NCBI RefSeq assembly: GCF_004634425.1
Contig: NZ_SBJL01000002.1
Coordinates: forward strand, 186,001 to 250,000
Direction of reading: 5' to 3'
From: Vitreimonas flagellata
Lineage (GTDB): Bacteria; Pseudomonadota; Alphaproteobacteria; Caulobacterales; Aquidulcibacteraceae
Length of the DNA: 64,000 bases
The notes beneath the pieces are model-generated. The model was given only the letters and a program-made list of their open reading frames with translations, did no database searches and was not told the origin of the DNA. Below are positions 18,332-26,023 of the stretch, one piece after another. The translations under genes and the position numbers were made by a program. How positions within the stretch are numbered: position 1 is the first letter of the stretch; the number at the start of each line of letters is the position of its first letter.

Positions 18332-18486
18332 GGGGCGGCTTCTTGTGTAGCCGCCCGCTCACTGGGCGCCTCGCAGTATCAAGGCGGCGGCAATGTTGGA
18401 AGCGGCGTGATGGCGTTCGCATCAAGGACGTCGCAAATGATCTGGCGCAGCTCGGCAGGCTCCCGGCGCGATAAGTAGAGTCCCCC
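18114..18486. repeat. Right copy of the diverged direct repeat flanking the NRPS island
   Basis: This is the counterpart of 6096-6583. It holds the 5' part of a decayed alpha/beta hydrolase and the 3' end of the membrane-protein gene, in the same order and orientation. Base differences are spread along its length, and there is an 8-base deletion near 18207. Confidence 0.75.
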
Positions 18487-18669
18487 AACAATCCATACCG
18501 ACCAGAACGCACTTGAGAGGATCAATTGCGCGACAATGACAACCCAACCGACACTCGCGAATTGCCAGATGATACTCGCTGCAAACAGCACATGAAACGC
18601 GATCATGATGCGAGACAGATAGGCGCGACAACGCACCGACGTACCATCAACCTCACTCTGGAGGTGCAT
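18379..18669 (-). CDS. Small two-helix membrane protein, intact copy (possibly longer, to 18813)
   Basis: This hypothetical protein has two membrane helices (MIAFHVLFAASIIWQFA and VVIVAQLILSSAFWSVWIV) and a cytoplasmic-looking tail GGLYLSRREPAELRQ. The frame is open up to 18813, where only a TTG could start it; I use the first ATG (96 aa), but neither start has a good ribosome site. It is the intact relative of the fragment at 6424-6583 and lies just after pntB. Its ancestral partner, the alpha/beta hydrolase downstream, is destroyed. I do not recognise a named family. Confidence 0.55.
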   Translation of the reverse strand: MHLQSEVDGTSVRCRAYLSRIMIAFHVLFAASIIWQFASVGWVVIVAQLILSSAFWSVWIVGGLYLSRREPAELRQIICDVLDANAITPLPTLPPP

Positions 18670-18816
18670 ATAGAGATGGTTGCGCCACGAATTGAATCCA
18701 TAGCGCACGGAAAGCGTCGCATGGCCGCCAATCGGCCATCCAGAGATGTTGTCTTTCAGCCTACGCCGGCATTTCTCCAATGGGTGTGGCGAGCGCAAGA
18801 CAACGAGTTGCAATCC

Positions 18817-20220
18817 CTAGAGCCCCTTCACGATCTCGTCCGTCATCTTCTTTGCGTCGCCGAACAGCATCATCGTGTTGTCGCGGAAGAAGAGTTCGTT
18901 TTCGACGCCGGCATAGCCTGAGCCCATGCCGCGCTTGATGAAGAGCACGGTCTTGGCCTTTTCCACGTCGAGGATCGGCATGCCGAAAATCGGCGATTGC
19001 GGATCGGTTTTCGCCGACGGATTGGTCACGTCGTTGGCGCCGATCACGTAAGCGACGTCGGCTTGGCTGAACTCGTTGTTGATGTCTTCGAGTTCGAACA
19101 CTTCATCGTACGGCACGTTGGCTTCGGCCAAGAGCACGTTCATGTGGCCCGGCATGCGGCCGGCGACCGGGTGAATGGCGTATTTCACCTCCACGCCTTC
19201 CTTCTTCAGCATATCGGCCAATTCGCGCACGCTGTGCTGCGCTTGCGCCACCGCCATGCCGTAACCCGGCACGATGATCACCTTGGATGCGTTCTTCATG
19301 ATGAAAGCCGCATCGTCGGCGCTGCCCTGTTTCACCGGGCGCGTTTCAACGTGTCCCGCCGCAGCGCCGCCATCGGCCGTGCCGAAGCCGCCGAGGATGA
19401 CGCTGATGAAGCTGCGGTTCATGCCTTTGCACATGATGTAGCTGAGGATGGCGCCCGATGAACCGACCAGAGCGCCGGTGATGATGAGCGCCACGTTCTC
19501 CAACGTGAAGCCAAGCGCTGCAGCCGCCCAACCAGAATACGAATTAAGCATCGAGACGACGACAGGCATGTCGGCGCCGCCGATCGGGATGATGAGCAGC
19601 ACACCAATCAGCAGGGAGAGGCCAACGATGGCCCAATAGTGCCATTCGGTGCGGCCCCCATCCTGAATCGTCAGAACCACCAGCGCGACGATGGCGATGG
19701 CAATGGCGATGTTGATCAGATGGCGCGCGGGCAGCATGATCGGCGCGCCGCTCATATTGCCGTTGAGCTTCGCGAACGCGATAACCGAACCGGTGAAGGT
19801 GATGGCGCCGATCGCGGTGCCGAGCGCGAGCTCGATGAGCGAACTCATTTTGATGCCGCCGTCCGCCGTGGCGATGTGGAAGCTGTCCGGCGCATAGAAA
19901 GCCGCCGCGGCCACCGCGACGGCCGCCAGGCCCACGAGCGAGTGGAACGCCGCCACGAGTTGCGGCATCTCCGTCATCTTGATCGAGCGCGCGATCAAAG
20001 CGCCGATGCCGCCGCCAATCACAATGGCGCCGCCGATGATCAGCATCGTCGTCGTATCGAGATCGACCAAGAGCAGCGTCGTGACGACGGCGATCGCCAT
20101 GCCGAGCATGCCGAAATTGTTGCCCTGACGGCTCGTCTCGGGGCTCGAAAGCCCACGCAGCGCGAGAATGAAAAGCACCCCGGAAACGAGATACAGGAGT
20201 GCGGCGAGATCAGCGTTCAT
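18817..20220 (-). CDS. pntB: NAD(P) transhydrogenase subunit beta
   Basis: This is the beta subunit of the proton-translocating, Re/Si-specific transhydrogenase, which makes NADPH from NADH using the proton gradient. Nine or so membrane helices fill residues 1-265. The C-terminal NADP(H)-binding dIII domain carries VPGYGMAVAQAQH, ADVAYVIGANDVTNP and the end motif KRGMGSGYAGVEN. Its 467 aa are full length. It is the last pnt gene of a minus-strand operon that starts near 24.1 kb, but it is separated from the alpha subunits by accessory genes, 12 nt after the preceding one. Confidence 0.97.
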   Translation of the reverse strand: MNADLAALLYLVSGVLFILALRGLSSPETSRQGNNFGMLGMAIAVVTTLLLVDLDTTTMLIIGGAIVIGGGIGALIARSIKMTEMPQLVAAFHSLVGLAAVAVAAAAFYAPDSFHIATADGGIKMSSLIELALGTAIGAITFTGSVIAFAKLNGNMSGAPIMLPARHLINIAIAIAIVALVVLTIQDGGRTEWHYWAIVGLSLLIGVLLIIPIGGADMPVVVSMLNSYSGWAAAALGFTLENVALIITGALVGSSGAILSYIMCKGMNRSFISVILGGFGTADGGAAAGHVETRPVKQGSADDAAFIMKNASKVIIVPGYGMAVAQAQHSVRELADMLKKEGVEVKYAIHPVAGRMPGHMNVLLAEANVPYDEVFELEDINNEFSQADVAYVIGANDVTNPSAKTDPQSPIFGMPILDVEKAKTVLFIKRGMGSGYAGVENELFFRDNTMMLFGDAKKMTDEIVKGL

Positions 20221-20232
20221 TTCAGCCCCATG

Positions 20233-20847
20233 TCATCCAGGACGCCGCCAGCGCGACCAGCCCGAAATTAAAGTCGCCGCAGGTGCGGCGAAGAAAACCA
20301 CAGCGGCCAGCCATGTCGGCCAGTCGCGTAATTCGGTTGCGGCGAGGAACGCCAGCAAATTGCCGACGATCGGCACGAAAGCGAGGAAGAAGCCGACGAC
20401 CGCCGAAGGCCACGCGCTCCAGCCGAAGCTGTGCTGAATCCAATCGCTCACGAAGGTGATCTGCAGAATACACAGCGCCACCCACACGAGCGCGATCAGG
20501 CAGCCAATCCCGGCGCAGCCACGCACCTGGATCTGCATCCGCCGCATCTCTTCGCGCGCCCGCGTGCGATCGAAGGTCTGCGGCGTGACGCTTGGCTCGT
20601 CAGCGAGATTGTAAAGCGCACGCTGCACGGCTTGTCGGAGCTCGTCTTCGTTGACGATGCCCTCCTCACGCACATCGGCGACTTCCGCTTCAAACGCCTC
20701 GACCGTCGCCTGCATCCCGGCAATCGCGCCGGGGACACGGCCATCGCTGGCGCGCCACGCGTCGATAAAGCGACGCATGAAGGCCTCGGCGGACAGGCGT
20801 CCGTCGAGATACGCTTCAAGCAGGGCGCGCCAATCAGCGGAGGTCAT
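20233..20847 (-). CDS. Hypothetical protein with helical N-domain and two or three C-terminal helices
   Basis: This 204-aa protein has a soluble N-terminal part (residues 1-105, opening WRALLEAYLDGRLSAEAFMRRFIDAW), vaguely like the small helical domain of colicin-immunity-type proteins. Hydrophobic helices at about 112-135, 143-165 and 170-190 follow. Its start codon overlaps the stop of the preceding secreted-protein gene (ATGA type), and it ends 12 nt before pntB, so it is a true operon member. Function unknown; the immunity-like resemblance is weak. Confidence 0.75.
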   Translation of the reverse strand: MTSADWRALLEAYLDGRLSAEAFMRRFIDAWRASDGRVPGAIAGMQATVEAFEAEVADVREEGIVNEDELRQAVQRALYNLADEPSVTPQTFDRTRAREEMRRMQIQVRGCAGIGCLIALVWVALCILQITFVSDWIQHSFGWSAWPSAVVGFFLAFVPIVGNLLAFLAATELRDWPTWLAAVVFFAAPAATLISGWSRWRRPG

Positions 20848-21620
20848 CGCGCATCTCTCATGGTGATCGAGAATGCGCGATCGGGGTTAGCGTGCAGCCG
20901 TTGAATTTCGACGACGCCGTTTGCCTGCGGCTTGAAGCGGAACACCGCACCCGCCCAATTGCAGACTTCGGGCTCGATGATTTCGCAGTCTTGTTCGAGC
21001 GTGCCGATATCGCGGTCCGTTTCCAGCCGCAGCCTAGGCGTGTCACCGCTCATGCGCACGAACACCACGCGCGCCGGAAAGCTGGGCGCCTCGTTTACAT
21101 TCAGGCGCGTGTAGTTGATTGCGCCGCGCTGACCGATGAGCGCATAGACGTGCCGCGGAAACGCGCGCGCGTCCCGATTATAAGATTCAGCGACATAGGC
21201 GCCGTCAAAAATGCCGTCGTCGTTGAAGTCGCGGAAGCATTGGACCGCACGCACGTGGTCGTTGGATAGGTCAAACGGCACGCAATAGGCCGCACCGCGC
21301 AGCAATTGATAGCCGTACAGCACCGTTCCCGCTTGCGCTGCAAGCGCACTTGGCCGCACACGCGCCGGCACGTCCCTCTCCAGCCGCACGGCGTCATGGA
21401 TGATCAGCGTCTCAACCCAGGTCTCATCACCGGGCCGCACGATGCGTGGTTCAATTGCGCCATCCCAGGGTGCGTAGCTCATACCCACCGAGCCCGCTTC
21501 GCGCGTCAGCACGCGCTGCGCACTCGCCATTGTCGGCGCGAACGCCACGAGCAACGCCGTCACGACGGCGCAAAGCGTCGACGCGATAGCGAGAGGTCGT
21601 GCGAGCGCCGATCGGCGCAT
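20844..21620 (-). CDS. Secreted hypothetical protein in the pnt operon
   Basis: The coding part is 258 aa from ATG 21618-21620; the longer open frame upstream is only the shadow of pntAB. A classical signal peptide (MRRSALARPLAIAS... ending ...MASA) precedes a periplasmic domain of about 230 residues containing a DFNDDGIFDGAY segment that looks like a small calcium-loop-like turn, and several Cys. It does not match a family I can name. The start overlaps the pntAB stop, and its own end overlaps the next gene, so translation is coupled on both sides. Confidence 0.78.
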   Translation of the reverse strand: MRRSALARPLAIASTLCAVVTALLVAFAPTMASAQRVLTREAGSVGMSYAPWDGAIEPRIVRPGDETWVETLIIHDAVRLERDVPARVRPSALAAQAGTVLYGYQLLRGAAYCVPFDLSNDHVRAVQCFRDFNDDGIFDGAYVAESYNRDARAFPRHVYALIGQRGAINYTRLNVNEAPSFPARVVFVRMSGDTPRLRLETDRDIGTLEQDCEIIEPEVCNWAGAVFRFKPQANGVVEIQRLHANPDRAFSITMRDAR

Positions 21621-21922
21621 CACTTTTTTTCCTTCTTCTTGTACATCGCCAGCATGCGCTGGGTGACAAGGAAGCCGCCGAAGATGTTCACCGCGGCAAG
21701 CGCTGCCGCGAGGCCGCCGGCGCCTTTGGCGATCCAGCCGCCGTCCGCTTGCGCGCTTGCGGCAGCGGCGATCAGCGCGCCGACAATGATCACCGACGAA
21801 ATCGCGTTGGTGACGGCCATCAGCGGCGTGTGCAGCGCCGGCGTCACCGACCACACGACGTAATAACCAACGAAAATCGCCAGCACGAAAATGGCCAGAT
21901 AGAAAACGAATGGATCGACCAT
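21620..21922 (-). CDS. pntAB: NAD(P) transhydrogenase subunit alpha, membrane part (alpha-2)
   Basis: This 100-aa polypeptide provides the three alpha-side membrane helices of the proton channel. It corresponds to the C-terminal membrane part of the E. coli PntA chain, encoded separately here, as is usual in alphaproteobacteria. Helices are visible at FVFYLAIFVLAIFVGYYVVW, the ISSVIIVGALIAAA region and the GGLAAALAAVNIFGGFLV region, with a Lys-rich C-terminus. I start at ATG 21920-21922 (MVDPF), which has a strong GGGAGAGGG upstream. Confidence 0.95.
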   Translation of the reverse strand: MVDPFVFYLAIFVLAIFVGYYVVWSVTPALHTPLMAVTNAISSVIIVGALIAAAASAQADGGWIAKGAGGLAAALAAVNIFGGFLVTQRMLAMYKKKEKK

Positions 21923-21924
21923 GC

Positions 21925-22278
21925 TTACCCTCTCCCAAACCGCGCGCGACACGTGTTCGCCGCAGCCTCCCGCGCTTCGCGCGGTTGTTCAGCCCAATAG
22001 GCGCGCGCAGCACTCGCCGCATAGCGGCCCGTCATGCCTTGCACGCCCTCTTCTCGATTCATCGCCTCGATGATGCCGCCCAACACATCGGCCCATTCGC
22101 CGCTTGCGCCGCGCGGATAAGCAAGCACGTCAATGCCCGCGTGTGCGGCGACGGCCCCCGCGCAATTCGTCAAATCCTGCGCGAAGCTCGCCGCGCCATC
22201 CTGCGCTTTGACGGGGCTCGCGAACACCAAAGCGCCCAACAAGGCCGCTGAAGCGAGCTTGCGTCCGTTTCCGGCCAT
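21925..22278 (-). CDS. Small secreted hypothetical protein
   Basis: This 117-aa protein has a clear signal peptide (GRKLASAALLGALVFASPVKA) and a mature part of about 90 residues with two Cys that could form a disulfide (in DLTNCAGAV and AANTCRARF). A near-perfect AGGAGGA ribosome site sits 6 nt before the ATG. It ends 2 nt before pntAB. I do not recognise the family. Confidence 0.75.
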   Translation of the reverse strand: MAGNGRKLASAALLGALVFASPVKAQDGAASFAQDLTNCAGAVAAHAGIDVLAYPRGASGEWADVLGGIIEAMNREEGVQGMTGRYAASAARAYWAEQPREAREAAANTCRARFGRG

Positions 22279-22302
22279 GGCGCTTCCTCCTGCTCTTTGT
22301 TG

Positions 22303-22653
22303 TTATGCAGTCTCGTAGGTGGCGTCGGCGCGGATGACCAAGCCGAGCAAATCCATTTCGTGGGTTTCCGCCGCGCGTTCTCCGCGGTGGTTGCGATAGA
22401 TGAGCGTGTGTCCGCGCGCGCCAATCATCAGCGCTTCCGGCGTGAAGGTCAGTGCCGGCGCCCGATCCAGCGCGCGTTCGAAATACGCACGCAACATTGG
22501 CTTGCCGTGCACCACGCCGTCCGGCGAAAAACCAAGCGCTGCGATGTACGGCGACGAGAATTCGATGTCGTCCGCATAGAGCGCGAGGATCGCTTCGAGA
22601 TCGCGCGCGTTCCAAGCAGCGTAGTACCGCTCCGCGAACTCGGAATCATTCAT
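22303..22653 (-). CDS. SnoaL/NTF2-like protein
   Basis: This 116-aa cone-shaped-fold protein has the SnoaL-like opening (FAERYYAAWNARDLEAILALYADDIEF) and HGKPMLRAYFERAL in the middle. The family includes small isomerases, hydrolases and carrier-like domains, so a specific role cannot be read from sequence. The start ATG 22651-22653 overlaps the pntAA stop (ATGA); the long upstream extension of the open frame is antisense-like composition over pntAA and is not used. Confidence 0.82.
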   Translation of the reverse strand: MNDSEFAERYYAAWNARDLEAILALYADDIEFSSPYIAALGFSPDGVVHGKPMLRAYFERALDRAPALTFTPEALMIGARGHTLIYRNHRGERAAETHEMDLLGLVIRADATYETA

Positions 22654-23786
22654 GCCGCGCTCGCTGGCGCAAAGTGCGGATGAACGAGCGCGCCGCCCTT
22701 CGACAGCATCGCGCCTTTGATGATCTCGTCGTCCCACGCCGGGGCGAACGTCTTGCTCTCTTTGTCCGCGAGCAGCGGCAGAAGCGCGAGGAAGTTCTTG
22801 GCGTAAAGCGCCGAGGAATCCGCCGGCAGACGCGCCGGCAGATTGGTGAAGCCCATGATCTTCACACCGTTCACTTCGACCAGTTCGTCTGGCTTCGAGA
22901 GCGGGCAATTGCCGCCTTGCGCCACCGCGAGATCGATGATCACCGAACCCGGACGCATGGATTTCGCCATCGCCTCGGTGACGAGCACCGGCGCCGGGCG
23001 ACCAGGGATCAAAGCCGTGGTGATGACGATGTCCTGCTTGGCGATGTGCTGTGCGACGAGTTCAGCCTGCTTGGCCTGATATTCCGCGCTCATTGCTTTC
23101 GCGTAGCCCGCGGCGGTTTCGGCCTGCTTGAATTCTTCATCTTCGACCGCGACGAATTTCGCGCCGAGCGAAGCGACCTGTTCTTTCGTCGCCGGACGCA
23201 CGTCCGTCGCGCTGACAACGCCGCCCAAACGGCGCGCCGTTGCGATCGCCTGCAAACCAGCAACGCCAACGCCCATGATGAACGTCTTCGCCGCAGCTAC
23301 CGTGCCGGCGGCGGTCATCATCATCGGCATGGCGCGACCGTAGAGTGCGGCGGCCTCGATCATGGCGCGATAGCCGGCAAGGTTTGCTTGCGAACTTAGC
23401 GCGTCCATCGATTGCGCGCGGCTGATGCGCGGAATGAATTCCATCGCCAGCGCATCGATCTTGGCTTTCGCCAAAGCTTCAACCACGCCGCGATCGCCGT
23501 AAGGCTCAAGCAGCGAGACGAAACCCGCGCCCGCCTTCATAGCGCCGATTTCGGCATCGGTCGGACGTCGCACTTTCACGACAAGGTCGGCGCTGCCGAT
23601 TCCGCCATCGGCGACGATTTCCGCGCCTGCGGCTTTGAACTGATCGTCCGGCGCGCTGGCGGCGACACCGGCGCCGGTTTGCACCGTGACGCTGTGGCCG
23701 AGGCCTACGATCTTCTTCACCGTTTCCGGCGTGGCTGCGACGCGCGTTTCTCCGGCCGCGCTTTCCTTGAGAAAGGCGATCTTCAA
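22650..23786 (-). CDS. pntAA: NAD(P) transhydrogenase subunit alpha, NAD-binding part (alpha-1)
   Basis: This is the soluble, NAD(H)-binding dI chain of the transhydrogenase, 378 aa. It has the alanine-dehydrogenase-like N-terminus (KESAAGETRVAATPETV), the RQD-loop region SRAQSMDALSSQANLAGY, the Rossmann motif GVGVAGLQA, and DLAVAQGGNCPLS near the C-terminus. Its start is TTG at 23784-23786, three bases after the COX4-like stop; no ATG is available in frame nearby. It heads the interleaved pnt gene order AA, SnoaL-like, secreted, AB, secreted, membrane, B. Confidence 0.97.
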   Translation of the reverse strand: MKIAFLKESAAGETRVAATPETVKKIVGLGHSVTVQTGAGVAASAPDDQFKAAGAEIVADGGIGSADLVVKVRRPTDAEIGAMKAGAGFVSLLEPYGDRGVVEALAKAKIDALAMEFIPRISRAQSMDALSSQANLAGYRAMIEAAALYGRAMPMMMTAAGTVAAAKTFIMGVGVAGLQAIATARRLGGVVSATDVRPATKEQVASLGAKFVAVEDEEFKQAETAAGYAKAMSAEYQAKQAELVAQHIAKQDIVITTALIPGRPAPVLVTEAMAKSMRPGSVIIDLAVAQGGNCPLSKPDELVEVNGVKIMGFTNLPARLPADSSALYAKNFLALLPLLADKESKTFAPAWDDEIIKGAMLSKGGALVHPHFAPASAA

Positions 23787-23790
23787 CGGA

Positions 23791-24096
23791 TCAACCCATC
23801 AAACCGGCAAGCGCCGGAACAATAAGACCGCCAACGCCGAGGAGCACAAAGAGCGCGATCTGTACGGCCCAATAGACACCAGACATGCGGAAGAAGAGGC
23901 CAAGCGCGACGCCGATGCCGACGAATGCAAACAAGCCCGGCCACCAACCCATGTTGATGGCGAACGCTAGCGTCAGCAGCGCTACCGATTGGGCGATAAG
24001 GCCGCAGCCCCAAATGGACGCGACCAAAAAGCCATGAAACGTGTCGCGCTGGTCGTGGATGTCCATCTCACCGCGCGCGTGGCCGCCTGCCGCCAT
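23791..24096 (-). CDS. COX4-like (aa3-type oxidase subunit IV domain) membrane protein
   Basis: The N-terminus (about residues 10-45) matches the small alphaproteobacterial aa3-type cytochrome oxidase subunit IV domain: MDIHDQRDTFHGFLVASIWGC. Such proteins are often encoded just before pntAA. Unlike the minimal single-helix form, this one continues with two further helices (residues about 50-98), giving three. I place the start at ATG 24094-24096 because GAGGAG then lies 9 nt upstream; the ATG three codons earlier abuts the site. It is the first gene of the pnt operon. Confidence 0.82.
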   Translation of the reverse strand: MAAGGHARGEMDIHDQRDTFHGFLVASIWGCGLIAQSVALLTLAFAINMGWWPGLFAFVGIGVALGLFFRMSGVYWAVQIALFVLLGVGGLIVPALAGLMG

Positions 24097-24180
24097 TTCC
24101 AACATCTCCTCGCAGAACCTTTGACCGGCGGGTGTAAACCGCGCCGCAGGCGGTCACAATAGCCCCGTCCCCTGCGCAAA

Positions 24181-24954
24181 TCAGCGCGACCGATCGGTCA
24201 CGGAAAGGAATTCAACGGCCTCGCCCTCGAACCGCGCGGCGGTCAGGACGCCGGTGGCGTAGGCCCCGGTATCAATTCCGACACGGCGTTCGTCCGCGAA
24301 TGGCGCATCGGCCGGCGTGTGCCCATGCACGACGCGATGCGAAAAGCGGCGCTTGCTGTTGAGGAAGCGCTCGCGGATCCAGAGCAGGTCGCCGTCCTTT
24401 TGCTTGGCCAACGATCGGCCGGCCCTCACCCCAGCATGGACGAACGCGTAGCCGCCAAATTCGGCATAGCGCTCAAGCCCTTGCAGAAAGCTGAGATGTT
24501 CAGGCGGGAGCGCCGCCTTTAATGCGGCGGCGGCGGCCTCACACTCGTCGGCCGTGGCGTGCATCGGGGATGGCGGGGCGATGCCGTAGGATTGGAGCGT
24601 GTCCGTACCGCCATGCACCAGCCAGCCGCGATGAGAAAGCGGCGACTCCAAAAAGCCGAGCATCGCCCGTTCGTGATTGCCAAGCAGAAAGTGGCGTTCA
24701 TAGGTATGGGGCCGGCGGCTGATCAGCAGGTCGAGCACGCGGGCGCTGTCCGGGCCGCGGTCCACGTAATCGCCCAGGAACACCAGGACCGGCGCCCCGC
24801 CCTCGCGCACCTCCTGCTCGGCGCGCGCCTCGAACAGATTGAGTAATTTGGCGAGCAAATCGGCGCGGCCGTGGATGTCGCCCACGGCGAAGCCCACCCG
24901 TCCGTCAGGGAAGAGCGCGGGTTTGGCGCGCTCGAATAACCCGAAAAAGCCCAT
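24181..24954 (-). CDS. Serine/threonine-type metallophosphatase (PPP family)
   Basis: This 257-aa cytosolic enzyme carries all PPP metallophosphatase signatures: GDIHGRADLL, GDYVDRG, LGNHE, FVHAGVR and VVHGHTP with a final GIDTGAY. Bacterial members act as protein phosphatases or as Ap4A/dinucleotide hydrolases. It stands alone between the pnt operon and the exopolysaccharide locus. Proximity to the priming transferase and tyrosine kinase makes a regulatory phosphatase role conceivable, but this is speculation. Confidence 0.92.
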   Translation of the reverse strand: MGFFGLFERAKPALFPDGRVGFAVGDIHGRADLLAKLLNLFEARAEQEVREGGAPVLVFLGDYVDRGPDSARVLDLLISRRPHTYERHFLLGNHERAMLGFLESPLSHRGWLVHGGTDTLQSYGIAPPSPMHATADECEAAAAALKAALPPEHLSFLQGLERYAEFGGYAFVHAGVRAGRSLAKQKDGDLLWIRERFLNSKRRFSHRVVHGHTPADAPFADERRVGIDTGAYATGVLTAARFEGEAVEFLSVTDRSR

Positions 24955-24997
24955 GCCTGTGCTTATGCAAGGACCGGGGCACTGACAAACGCTGAGG

Positions 24998-25792
24998 TCA
25001 GATCGCGCCCGGGTCGCGCTTCACCACGAGCAGCGCGGTGCGGCCAAGGATTTTCAAGTCAGCCCAGAGCGACCAGGTTCGCGTGTACTCAACGTCGAAG
25101 CCAGTGCGGGCGATAACCTTATCGACCGTCTCCGTCGGGCCACGGCAGCCGGACACTTGCGCCAAGCCGGTGATGCCGGGTCGGGCGGCGAAGCGCTGCG
25201 GGTACGTGGCGTCGATTTCGGCAAACGAACGATCGTGCTCCAACGCGTGCGGGCGCGGACCGACGATCGACATATCGCCCTTAAGCACGTTGAAGAGTTG
25301 CGGCAGCTCGTCCCAGCTCATACGGCGCAGGAAACGACCAAGCGGCGTGATCCGGTCATCGCCAGCTTGGACTTGCTTCACATCCTTGCCGTTCTCGGCG
25401 CAAATCATCGTGCGGAACTTGTAAATTTGAAACGGCCTGCCGTCGAAGCCGCCGCGCTGCTGCTTAAATACGGCGTCCGCGCCGTTGCGCTCCATGCGCA
25501 CCACCAACCAAATAGCGGCCAGCAGCGGCGCGAGGATAATGATCCCTACACCTGCGGCGCAGATATCGAACGCCCGCTTCAGCGCGCCACCGACGGGTTC
25601 CGTGCGCGCCAGACGCGAGCGGCGACGCCAGAGCTCCGGATCGGTTTCGATGATGACCGCGCTCGCCAACGTGTCAGTTTCGTTGACAGTCTCGGCGGTC
25701 GCGCGAACAGCACTCCGCTGCCGACTGGGCGTCCCCACGCCTGCGCTCACTTGATCCAGCATCCGAATTCCCCACCGCAGCAGACTTGTCAT
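24998..25792 (-). CDS. Exopolysaccharide priming sugar-phosphate transferase (WcaJ/PglC superfamily)
   Basis: This 264-aa polyprenyl-phosphate hexose-1-phosphate transferase starts repeat-unit assembly on undecaprenyl phosphate. It is the short form: after a polar N-terminus of about 70 residues there is one re-entrant membrane helix (KRAFDICAAGVGIIILAPLL) and then the catalytic domain with KFRTM, DELPQLFNVLKGDMS, VGPRPH and RPGITGLAQVSG. It lacks the four-helix N-terminal domain of WcaJ. Its role fits HfsE-like proteins of holdfast systems. An inverted repeat lies in its upstream region. Confidence 0.93.
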   Translation of the reverse strand: MTSLLRWGIRMLDQVSAGVGTPSRQRSAVRATAETVNETDTLASAVIIETDPELWRRRSRLARTEPVGGALKRAFDICAAGVGIIILAPLLAAIWLVVRMERNGADAVFKQQRGGFDGRPFQIYKFRTMICAENGKDVKQVQAGDDRITPLGRFLRRMSWDELPQLFNVLKGDMSIVGPRPHALEHDRSFAEIDATYPQRFAARPGITGLAQVSGCRGPTETVDKVIARTGFDVEYTRTWSLWADLKILGRTALLVVKRDPGAI

Positions 25793-25817
25793 CGCTTCTG
25801 AGACACGCCGAGCGGAT

Positions 25818-25854
25818 TTGCATTACCACAACGAAATCTTTGCACGTAATGCAA
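25818..25854. promoter_or_regulatory. Inverted repeat upstream of the priming transferase
   Basis: Perfect 9-bp arms TTGCATTAC and GTAATGCAA are separated by 19 bp, centred about 44 bp upstream of the sugar transferase start (minus strand). Arm length and spacing fit either a dimeric regulator site or a hairpin in the 5' untranslated RNA. I could not find another copy in the window. Confidence 0.5.
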
Positions 25855-26023
25855 GCCAACAATTGTGTTTGGAGGCCTGTTTTTCGCTATTTTCGTGCGG
25901 CTCGCTAAATCCGCCACAGCTTTGAAGCGCGGTCTTGGTTTCGTGCCTTTCGATAGCAGAGACGCGCGTATTCTGCGCGCGCCAGCGCTCCGAAAACTGT
26001 GGATCAAGCGCGACATTTTCGCG

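Noticed and set aside
6096-18486. Reading the flanking copies as att sites or a target-site duplication
   Set aside because: The copies are hundreds of bases long and diverged, contain coding sequence, and no integrase or tRNA is present; tandem paralogues fit better.
20844-22022. 392-aa version of the secreted pnt-operon protein
   Set aside because: The first 134 residues are a shifted-frame shadow of pntAB; the signal peptide starts at ATG 21620.
22303-22908. 201-aa version of the SnoaL-like protein
   Set aside because: The extra residues are a shadow of pntAA; the ATG overlapping the pntAA stop gives a normal 116-aa family member.
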